Of a DNA stretch of 64,000 nucleotides, positions 1 to 9,092 are shown piece after piece. How positions within the stretch are numbered: position 1 is the stretch's first letter; each line of letters begins with the position of its first letter. Made by a program: the position numbers and the translations under genes. The notes beneath the pieces were generated by a model. The model saw only the letters and a program-made list of their open reading frames with translations. It did not search any database and was not told where the DNA came from. The DNA comes from Rotaria sp. Silwood1 (Eukaryota > Rotifera > Eurotatoria > Philodinida > Philodinidae). The stretch is from NCBI GenBank assembly GCA_905250075.1, contig CAJNOP010000081.1:62001-126000 (forward strand). The letters are read 5' to 3'.

Positions 1-947
1 AATGTCCCAATTTTGCATTTTATTTTTCCACAACTTAATACGTTGTATTAGAAAAACAAAATATACCACAGGATGCAGCGTAAAAAGCTCTACAATTTAT
101 ACAGGGCAGCTTTTCCTACAGTTACACTTTTTGCTTTCAAAACCGACAAAATATAGAGCGATCAAATTTTGACTGTGCGAAAATTATTTTTTTTTTGGTA
201 AAAGATGAATTCGTTTTTTCTCGTTTCATCTTTTTATTACCTGATATCTTCTATTTAAAAAGAAAACAAAACATACCATTAGATGCAACAGGAGAAGCTC
301 TACAATTTATACAAGACAGCTATTCTTACAGTTGTACTTTTTGTTTTCAAAGCTATCAAAAATTCTGAGCGATTAGATTTTGATGCTGCGAAAAAGTCAT
401 TTTTCAATACACGACCAATTTGTTTTTTTCTTACTTATCATCTGATGTGTTTAATTAAAAAGAAACAAAATACACCACAAGATGCAGCTTGACAAGCTCT
501 ACAATTTATAGAAGACGGCTTTTTTAATAGGTGCAATTTTTGTTTTCAAAATCAGCTAAGCAATCAAATTTTGACCACGCGAAAACAATATTTTTTTCTA
601 CGGGATAGATTGTTTTTTTCTTATTTCATCTTTTTATCACCTGATATCTCTTATTAGAAGAACAGCAAAATATATCACTAGATGCAGCGAGAAAAGCTCT
701 TCATTTTACACGCGACAGCTCATTATAATTGTTTTGTATAAAAGCAAAACTCTGCGATCAATTTTCGCACAGTCGAAATTTAACCGCTACAAATTTTGAT
801 CACTTGTAAAGTAAAAAGTGCAACCATAAAAAAAAAGCGGTCTTGTGTAAATTGTAGAGCTTTTCACGCTGCATGTTATGGTATATTTTGTTTTTTTTAT
901 ACAACGTATTAAGTTGTGGAAAAATGAAATGCAAAAGTGGGACATTT
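1..947. repeat. Foldback element with internal ~200-bp tandem repeats
   Basis: Bases 1-135 reappear inverted at about 800-946, with roughly 85-90% identity by eye (shared core AATGTCCCA, then CAACTTAATACGTTGTAT). Between the arms, a unit containing GATGCAGC, AAGCTCTACAATTTATA and a GACAGCT-like motif recurs near 71, 282, 481 and 681, a period of 200-210 bp, in diverged copies. The short reading frames at 283-492 (+) and 800-1018 (-) are translations of this repeat. The left end touches the window edge, so the element may extend beyond it. Inverted ends around a tandem core suggest a foldback-type or non-autonomous DNA transposon; no transposase is visible. Confidence 0.75.
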
Positions 948-2064
948 ATTATGGCCCACCCGTTATTAGCATTGTTTAATTCAATAAGATTTGAGAATAA
1001 GCGATTGATATAAGACACAATAGCAGTTCTTGATATGTTTCATAAACGAGATTTGTTTTCGATAACGAACAAATATCCATACTTACACCCAGAATTACCT
1101 TCTTATTGCATTTCTAGATGATGAAGTAAACGGATAGTGAAGACGTCTGTTCCAAAATGGATAGAATAACACAATGTCTCTGTTATTGACAAAAACTGCT
1201 ACATTGTTTTTCGCATCTTAATCCCTCAGAGATCGTGCTAAGCGCTTTTTATGCATCAAATAATTATGCGCACTTTGACATCATCACACAAACAATGTTT
1301 GTTTTTCAGAAAGAGGAATCCTACAGCGATATCTTTCTGAGTTTTGATGAGCTGTAGTATGAATATTGATCGAGCACGATTTTTCTAGATGCGAGGCAAG
1401 CTTTTTCTATCAGTCAGCTCTTCGCCTACGTGTAATAAGTGTTTCTACGAAACGCTAGGATGATTTAGCTAAGGATTTTCGATCATCTAAGTATCTGACT
1501 GATTCCTTAGGTATACTATTGATTGGAAAATCAACAACTAGCATTGCTGTCTAAACTATAGCTACTTCTGTAAGATTTAGTATATATGAATAATCAAGTT
1601 TTTAATATTCCTATGTACAACAAATCTGCTGCCGATGCGGAGAAAAAGTCGTGAAACACATCGATTTAATAAGACATATGCTATTTTTATCTGACGTTTC
1701 TGACCAGTGGCGTACGCAGGGGGGTGGGATCAAGGAACCTTAGTGTGCTTTGAGCTCAGTAAAACATAGTTTTTGGAGTGATGAAGAATCGAATGAGATC
1801 ATTGGCGACCTGAGCTTTCATCTTTTTTCAGTATCTGCCGCACCCTCATCGTCTATTCATAGTAGTCTGAACGAAACGATCTAAAGAGCTGTACTGAACA
1901 ATTTTATTCAACTCATGCAACTAGATCTTTTTGATCCGTCATTATTAGTCACTCATTCATCATTCGATCGACTGTCACGCAAAGATGAGAAATAGATTCT
2001 AGATGGTTTAGATTTCATAGTTTTTCGGTTGTGAGAAAATCTTAATTATACTTTCGTTTTTTTT
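948..2064. other. Intergenic; dispersed-repeat remnants, no gene seen
   Basis: No open frame with coding character. Two parts are repeat-like: about 1098-1245, related to stretches near 19085 and 29455, and a transposon-end-like motif at about 1707 (CAGTGGCGTACGCAGG followed by a G-run). That motif resembles the TAGTGGCGTATCCAGG terminus of the palindromic element at 9977-10602. The rest holds nothing I recognise. Confidence 0.5.
1098..1245. repeat. Dispersed repeat, copy A
   Basis: This stretch aligns by eye with 19085-19235 (inside an SLC6 intron) and, over its second half, with 29455-29550 (inside an eIF4G intron). Shared landmarks are CATTTCTAGA, ATAGTGAAGA, a CAAAATxGATAGA block and an ATTTTAATTCTATAGAGAT-like end. 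Identity is about 70-75%. Probably an old transposon fragment family. Confidence 0.5.
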
Positions 2065-2322
2065 TAATTTAATATATGAAGTAAAAGTACAGAGAAAATT
2101 TATTATTTTTAATCAATTTCGATGTTTCGAACTACTAAGTGTTCATTTTCAAGTTCACAACCTAATACATTGAATTATATCAATATCAATATAATAATAC
2201 AGTATAATATCATGTACCACCAAAACCAAATTTTTTAATAATTGAAGCTCAAAAACCACCAGGAACAAATTGATTGAAAATAATAAATTTTCTCTCCACT
2301 TTTACTTCATATATTAAATTAA
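2065..2322. mobile_element. MITE, ~258 bp, with ~45-55 bp terminal inverted repeats
   Basis: The left end (TTAATTTAATATATGAAGTA at 2064-2083) is matched inverted at 2278-2322, with about 44 of 46 bases identical. The similarity continues more weakly inward through the AATCAATTT motif at 2108. There is no coding capacity. ATACTTTCGTTT occurs on both sides (2047 and 2357) but not directly abutting the termini, so a target duplication is not established. Confidence 0.75.
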
Positions 2323-3100
2323 GATAAATGCTCTGACAATTGAAACAAAATATTTTATACTTTCGTTTGATTGACAAGTTTTCAAAATACTATTAAAAAA
2401 GTGTTAGATAAAGATAATACTCTTTTATCTTTTGTGCTAAATTAAAATGCTATGCGCATATCTTTTAGATATTTTTTTGGGTGCATCTCGTGCAGTTTTG
2501 TCCATTCTACTAAACTCATAAGCAATCATTGCCAGTCTTGATGGTTGTTTTTTGATACTTTTTTTCATAGAAATTATGAAAAATACCATAAAATTTTCAA
2601 AAATTATTCCATTGGTTTTTGTACCGTTGTTCGAACATTGATCCTCCATAGATATGTTAACAAATAATGTAAGCAAACTCTAAATACACCCAGGAAAAAA
2701 AACAAAAAAAAAACATGACCATTATTTTGGAACTTCATGAAAGTATTTTCAATATTTCTTTCGTATCTGTTCAAAAGTCACTCAGAAAATGCTAAAATTT
2801 TGTATTTCTAAGTTTTTCTATGTGTTCTTTTAGTCGTGATAATCAAAAACATAAGTCAACATTTTTTTTGTAGTACACACAATTACGAATTGCTCAATTC
2901 GATCATGGCCGTCTCTTAACATGACAATATTTGAAGGATGTTCCAAAAGTATTTATCTATCATTTAGATTAGATATACTTTATCAAACTAATCGAACAAT
3001 AAAACTTCAACTTTGTTAAAAATTCGATCTTTGGATTTTTATAATGAAAATAGAGAAAAAAGTTACAATGTTAAAAAAAAAACAGCGTACAACATTTCTT
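2323..3100. other. Intergenic, nothing recognised
   Basis: A 79-residue minus-strand open frame at 2437-2676 has no recognisable domain, no coding-like codon pattern and no splice context. The remainder is AT-rich and featureless apart from being the likely 3' side of the peptide gene at 3101-3295. Confidence 0.4.
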
Positions 3101-3295
3101 TTAAAATATATGATGGTGATGATGATGACCAAATCCTTGGTAACCATATCCATATGGAGCACCATATCCACCCAATCCATATCCATGATGATAAGGATTT
3201 CCAAAACCAAAATGACCATAATGGTGAGGATGATATAATCCATATCCACCATGACCAAGACCTCCAGCTAATGCAGCTCCAAGATGATTAAACAT
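3101..3295 (-). CDS. Small Gly/Tyr/His-rich protein (64 aa) with C-terminal His run
   Basis: I do not recognise a family. The frame encodes MFNHLGAALAGGLGHGGYGL, then repeated GYG, HHYGHFGFG and GYGLGGYG-type motifs, and ends in six histidines followed by IF and a stop. The biased, regular composition (Gly, Tyr, His, Phe, almost no charged side chains except His) differs from the other frames across the same DNA, which read as shadows. A splice-acceptor-like TTTTATTCAG lies 5 bases before the ATG, so an upstream exon or trans-splicing is possible. A TATA-like run sits near 3370-3392. No signal peptide is visible in this exon. Gly/Tyr-rich small proteins in other animals are structural or antimicrobial, and the His run could bind metal; both roles are speculation here. 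Confidence 0.55.
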   Translation of the reverse strand: MFNHLGAALAGGLGHGGYGLYHPHHYGHFGFGNPYHHGYGLGGYGAPYGYGYQGFGHHHHHHIF

Positions 3296-3417
3296 ATTTT
3301 CTGAATAAAACTCTTATTTAATGCTTGTTAAAGAATAAAATTTTTTACTACAAATGCTTCACCAAATGGATATATATATGTATATATATTTCATCATGAA
3401 TATGAAAAAAGGGCGTT

Positions 3418-3427
3418 NNNNNNNNNN
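3418..3427. other. Assembly gap (10 N)
   Basis: Ten undetermined bases between the peptide gene and the TTF2 promoter region. The true gap size is unknown, so an upstream exon of the peptide gene could be missing. Confidence 1.
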
Positions 3428-3509
3428 AATTACATTCACTCTTACAATTACTTATATACCTGCTGATGGCACTGGCGCTGCTACATATTTTCTTTTTGCT
3501 CGACCAACC

Positions 3510-3615
3510 AGACCAGACTAGAAGATTAAAAAAATTGATTAAGAAATGTCATTGAGGTTTCTACTCTACGTAGAAGCCTCAATAGCATTTAATTTGTTTT
3601 TAATTCGTCTAGTCC
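3510..3615. repeat. Imperfect palindrome (hairpin MITE-like), ~105 bp
   Basis: The arms ATTGAGGTTTCTAC (3551-3564) and GTAGAAGCCTCAAT (3570-3583) are complementary at 13 of 14 positions around a 5-base loop. The similarity extends outward: GACTAGAAGATTAA on the left pairs imperfectly with TTAATTCGTCTAGTC on the right. It looks like a tiny solo hairpin element upstream of TTF2. Confidence 0.6.
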
Positions 3616-3774
3616 GTTTGGGGCCTCATTTTATACGTACAATTCATAGATAACCTGACCTGACGAGAAAATGAACTTTTCTATACGGCAGCTATGAAAA
3701 ATACAACAGAATTCTTATATAAGAACAAAAAGTAATTGTATATAATGCGAATATGATATGTATATAAGTTGCAC

Positions 3775-3871
3775 AGAATGTCTGACTTGACTTGTATTTT
3801 CTGTCAAATCACAAGTCAAATCAAGTCAAAAAATGAAAAATGAAAGTCAAGTCATGACTTGCCCATCTCTG
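3775..3871. repeat. Repeat with hAT-like terminus
   Basis: A run of alternating ACTTGACTTG and CAAGTCAAATCAAGTC motifs ends at 3871. Read on the minus strand from that point, it begins CAGAGATGGGCAAGTCATG, which resembles the CAGxGxTGGGCAA-type termini of hAT elements. No matching left terminus or 8-bp duplication was found, possibly because of the nearby gap. Confidence 0.4.
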
Positions 3872-4184
3872 GTTTGTAGATTCACATCACTAGAAAAGAC
3901 TTTCTTTCTTGATTGAAAACAAGTTATTGATAACTAACGACAACTACGTGTAATGGTCGTGAAGTTCGACTCGATCTAATATATATATATATACAACATG
4001 GAATTACGTGTTCAAATCAAATTTGACCAGAGAAGAATGGAATGTACCGTTTAATTTCTATTGTCATATGTAGCTATATACTCTATGTTGATTATTTTTC
4101 TTGTTACCTTTGCACAATATTCTAACTAACTTTTCTTCTCAGCTGTCTAGTACATAGGTATTTAATTTTGTTTTTAAATTTCAG

Positions 4185-7100
4185 ATGAATTCAAATCAAT
4201 TAAAAATAGATCAACTTTGGAGCCGTCCTGAACCACCATCAAAACCTGGTCCAGTTTTAAATACAAATGAAATTAAGGTATTCTTTTCGAAACCATTCAT
4301 TCATTCATTATTCTTTTTCTTCTATTTATTTCATAGTGAAAATCTTTCATAGTACTTGAAAGACTTTGTTATTTTCTATTTGATTTATACAAACATATTT
4401 TAAAAGAACAGTTGTTTTTTTTTAGACATCCATGGGAAATCCGAATACTAAATTATCTTCATTTCCAATGCCTACTGCTCGTTGGCGACCAAATCAACGT
4501 CCATTTGTTCTTCCACCACCGACAATAAATCCAAATGGTACATCATCAATGAGAACAATTCAATTAATTGATCCTATTATTACACCAACTTCAACAATCA
4601 GTAGTTTAAAACATATTCAATCAGCTCAAAATCTATTCAGTATTGGAAAACGTATGCCTGAAATAGAACTAGCTTTAAAACAACTTATTGCTAATATGGA
4701 AAAATGTCCACGACCAGAACAAGAATCACCACAACCATTATCACTTCGTAATGTAACACTACATGGTTATCAACGACATGCACTTGCTTGGATGGAATGG
4801 CGTGAAAATAATCCACCATTTGGTGGTAAGCAAATATTTTCAATTAAGTTTTTTGTTTTTATTGTCTAATGAATATTATCATATCGTTTAGGAATATTAG
4901 CTGATGATATGGGGTATAGTATAGTTTTATAAAGTCTTATTCGATGATTTTTTTTTTCTCAGACTTGGTAAAACTGTAACTACCATTGCTTTTCTTCAAC
5001 TTCGAATGAATTCAATAAAACAAGACTGTTCCGAACAAATATTTGATTCTACAAAAACTCGAGCTATTCCAACAACACTTGTTATATGTCCAGCTACACT
5101 TATGAGTCATTGGGAAAGTGAAATAAATAAATATAGTCGTATGCGATGTTTTATTTATCATGGTTCATCACGTAAAAAAGATATTCCAATGGGTGGTGCA
5201 ATTCGTGCTTTTGGACAATATTGTGTTGTACTTACATCTTATGAATTAGTACGAGCTGAACATACATCCGATGAAATTAAAGTAGACTATGATTATTTTT
5301 TTTTTCTCTTTTACATTAAAAATTTCATTATTCTTATTATTTTAGAATCCATTATTTGCTGTAAAATGGCAACGAATTGTTCTTGATGAAGCACATCGAA
5401 TACGTTCACATAAATCTCAAACAGCTCAAGCATGTTCATCACTTGATGCTATTTATCGTTGGGCATTAACTGGAACCCCAATACATAATAAAGCTGATGA
5501 TTTTTATTCACTTCTTCATTTTCTTCATTATTCACCATTTGATATATATTCAACATGGAAATTATTTTCATCAAATCAATATAAATCTATTGAACGTATG
5601 AAAACAATTGTACGTTCATTAATACTTCGACGAACAAAAACTGATTATGATTTAAATGGTAAATTACTTGTACCACTACCATCGAAACAAATAGAAAATC
5701 TTTGGTTAACATTAACTGATGAAGAAATGAAACATTATGAACGTATTAAAATTGAAATGACAGATGCATATAAATTATTTATTCGTAATCGACGTGAAAA
5801 AAAGAAAACAAATACAGTTGTTCTTTTTACATTAATGTAAATATATTTTAATAGAAACAAAAATATTTTTTTTTTTTGATTGTTTATTTTTCTTTAAGGC
5901 TTAAATTACGTCAAGCATGTAATCATTTATCATTAGTAAAAAATTTATCAACAGATGAAGTATTTGATGATAAAGATGATGTTGCATTAGAATTATCAAT
6001 GTTTAAATTAGATTTAAATGATACATTAAATGATAAAAATATTCAATCATTAACAAAAGATACTGAACTTCAATATGATATTACATTTTTAAGTACAAAA
6101 CTTAATTGTCTTTTAAAAAAACTTAATTTAATTGTTAATCAACAAGGAGAAAAATGTAAGAATAAATTATTATTATATTGATAACAATTTCTTAACAGAA
6201 TCAGTATCATTCTCATAAAGGTTAAGTCTAACCAGTAATTTCTAGAATTTATTCTTTTCTATAAATCTTATTATATATTTTATCATGAAATTCGAGAATT
6301 TAGACGCAAAGCAGGTCTCTGGATAAGTATAAGATTTTAATCTTGAGAACTATGGCTTTTTTTTAGTATATTGAAAGTATACTATTGATTCTGAGAGACT
6401 AAAACTAATCTTTATGGGAGGGTGCTGCTCCCATCCCCCTCACTAGATTAAACTCTTATACATTTACTCGTACTTTGACTTATATCTTCACAACTTTAAT
6501 CCTCAATGTATGAAAAAACAATCGATACATCTAACATGTAGTCGAATTTTTTTTTTTTTGTTTCAAACGAGACTTTCATAAAAATATATTCAGAGAATTA
6601 ATATTTCGTACTGAATATTGTTTTCTTGTTTATTTTTCTGATAATAGGTGTTGTTGTTTCATCATGGGTGGGCATGCTTAATATCGTTCGACATAATTTA
6701 AAACAATATAATATACGTTCTTTAACAATTAGTGGTGAAATTAAAATTGCTGATCGACAATTAGTTGTACAAGCATTTAATAGTGATGAAAAGAAATATA
6801 TGGTCAAGATTAGCTTCTTTGAGTTTAAATATATATATATATTTATGGTTTGTATTTTAGGTTCTACTTTTATCATTGAAAGCTGGTGGTGAAGGTCTTA
6901 ATCTTGTTGGTGGTAATCATCTTTTCTTATGTGAATTATCTTATAATCCGCAAAATGAACAACAAGCATGTGATCGAATATATCGAAGTAATTGAATTTT
7001 CTTACTTATTATTCAAAATAAATTGTTCTTGTTTGTTTTGCTTATAGTTGGTCAACAAAAAGATGTACATATTTATCGATTAATGATAAAAAATACCATT

Positions 7101-7217
7101 GAAGAACGGATTAGTAATTTACAAGAACGAAAACTTAAATTAGCTGGCGATGTTTTAGCTGGTTGTGTTGATAGATTTAGTCTTAAATTAGAAGATATTG
7201 CTTATTTATGCTCATAA
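4185..7217 (+). CDS. TTF2: SNF2-family ATPase, TTF2/lodestar type (677 aa, 9 exons)
   Basis: Exons: 4185-4277, 4426-4825, 4892-4913, 4963-5281, 5346-5836, 5899-6155, 6648-6802, 6861-6987, 7048-7217, joined in frame. TTF2 is a dsDNA-dependent ATPase that releases RNA polymerase II and nascent transcripts, notably at mitosis. Walker A reads [12 protein letters not shown] (about 165-176); the DDMG form is the TTF2 version of the usual DEMG. Walker B/DEAH is [14 protein letters not shown] (about 289-302), followed by [11 protein letters not shown]. The C-terminal helicase half has [33 protein letters not shown] and ACDRIYRIGQQKDV (motif VI). Human TTF2 is nearly twice as long; the N-terminal GRF-type zinc finger is absent here. 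TTTCAG abuts the ATG, so a 5' UTR intron or spliced leader is likely. The 492-bp sixth intron is unusually long for this gene. Confidence 0.92.
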
Positions 7218-7963
7218 ACATATTCATTATTCTATGACAAAAAAATTAATCAAATCTATTTTGTTATACTATCTTATTTTTCTGTTTGATAAAAAATTTG
7301 TATGTTTCTCTTTTTTTTTTCTACGTTGGCTTCTTCAATACAGATAATCATAATCATAATACTTAATATTGTAATTTGTTTATTTTGATTAACATCATAA
7401 CAGAGGTATCAACTATAAACGTTTTTTTCCTAATTGTTAATCTAAAAAAAAAGAATTAATTTTTTGCACATAAACATCCACAGAATGAAATGCAATTAAC
7501 AGCCAGAGATATGCTATAATAATTATATTTGAAAAGAATATAAGATAATATATTTTTGAAGAATATTAAAAATACCAATGCAGAAATGTTCTTAGTTTTT
7601 CCGATTTATTAAACTTCTATTGATAAAAACATTTCTTGAATATAAATAAAATAATATTACATTTTATTTTGATTATAGTTTCTTTTATTAATAATATCTT
7701 TTAATCCAATGTAGCACTCACACACATATGTAATACAGACTATTAAAATTAAATTAATATGTTCTTTGTATGGGAATAAAAATATAAATAATTAACATGG
7801 CTTTGAAATTTGATTGAACGTACATAGTAACAATATAAGATACGAATTGCTTTAAACGATGATAATTTTATGAGATATGTCAAGTAAAAGTATTGTAGTG
7901 TTAACACATATTATCAATGTTATTCTTATGAAGTATAATGACAAAAATCATTAGAATAGTTAT

Positions 7964-8411
7964 GTTACGGTCAAAATTGGAATCTGGTCAAATTCTAAAG
8001 TTGTCCGGACAAAATTAGAATTTTATTTTGATGAATTATAAAACTAAGCAAAAATCAATACCTAAAACACGAATGAGGTCAAGGATGGTGATGAGAGTTA
8101 GGAAGAAGGTTTTAAGTAAGATCGCCGCGGGTAGCCTTGATGAGAGTGAAAAATGTCTTAGTAAAGATGAATTTTTGAGTAAGACTAACATTTTACGCGA
8201 TTACTCACTCTAATTTCACTCGCAACCTCGGGATATAGACTCAGACATTCTCACCTTCATTTTTGATTTCACTCGTATTCGTATTGTTGCTTTTCTTCTC
8301 ATTTTTCACAGTTCATGAAAATAAAATTCTGATTTTGTCTGGTTAAAATTCGGATTCCAATTTTGTACAGACAAATTTAGAATTTAACCGAATTCCAATT
8401 TTGACCGTAAC
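7964..8411. mobile_element. MITE-like element with ~100-bp inverted ends
   Basis: The left end GTTACGGTCAAAATTGGAAT is matched inverted at the right end (the minus strand from 8411 reads GTTACGGTCAAAATTGGAAT). Similarity continues through TCTAAAxTTGTC and ACAAAATxxGAATTTTATTTT. Flanks AGTTAT and AGTTAC could be a decayed duplication. The 61-residue frame at 8028-8213 inside it has no recognisable domain and sits wholly within the element, so it is not annotated as a gene. Confidence 0.7.
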
Positions 8412-8959
8412 AGTTACATGAAATTCTAAACGATACAATAGATTGCATTTTAAAAGTGTTAAAGAATACTTCATTATATCCATACGTAACCAAGCTTATC
8501 AAATTTTGTCACAACATAAATGATAATTAAAAGAAAACAATATTCTACAGATACTTTTATGCATGAAATCATGTATTTTTATTTTCTTACGTCATAATGA
8601 TGTCTATTCGAGATTCTAATACTACACTTTATAAAAAAAAATTATTTTCATCTTTATTTCAATTAGTTTTCAATGACAAGCAAAGTTTAATTATATTGAA
8701 AAAATAAATTATTTCGTGTTTGATTTCAACATATTGTTCTGCTTAATTCTTTTTATATGCCATATTAATACTAATCAATATTCTCTAGATGAAATTGAGA
8801 TATAGATTATAATCGGACTTATATTTCAATACAAATGAAAAAAAAGCATCTACGAACGATATTAAATTCATTGATTTTTGCTGAAATTTACATTGATATT
8901 GTTAGTTCTCATATTATAATAATTTATATTGATATAAATCAATACATATTTATATTATC

Positions 8960-8965
8960 TTTATT
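8960..8965 (-). terminator. Possible poly(A) signal for the KASH-like gene
   Basis: AATAAA on the minus strand, about 128 bases past the stop codon at 9093. In DNA this AT-rich the hexamer is common by chance. Confidence 0.3.
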
Positions 8966-9092
8966 GTATTACATATACATACATATATATATATGAAGAT
9001 AACACATAAAAAAGGAATAAACATACACATAAATTTCATATTTTTAGAATTGAAGATAAGATATAGAAAGAAAAAAAAAAAAAAGAAGAAAT

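Larger units (their letters stand above)
7218..9092. other. Intergenic between convergent TTF2 and KASH-like gene
   Basis: It holds the 3' ends of both genes and one inverted-repeat element (7964-8411). An AATAAA at 7645-7650 could serve TTF2, and a minus-strand AATAAA (8960-8965) could serve the gene starting at 14492. No other gene is visible; the minus-strand frame at 8950-9138 is AT-rich noise. Confidence 0.6.

Noticed and set aside
3013-3291. 92-residue plus-strand His/Asp-rich frame
   Set aside because: Mirror reading of the Gly/Tyr/His-rich peptide gene; the minus-strand frame has the regular composition and the acceptor-like site, so I chose that strand. Only expression data can settle it.
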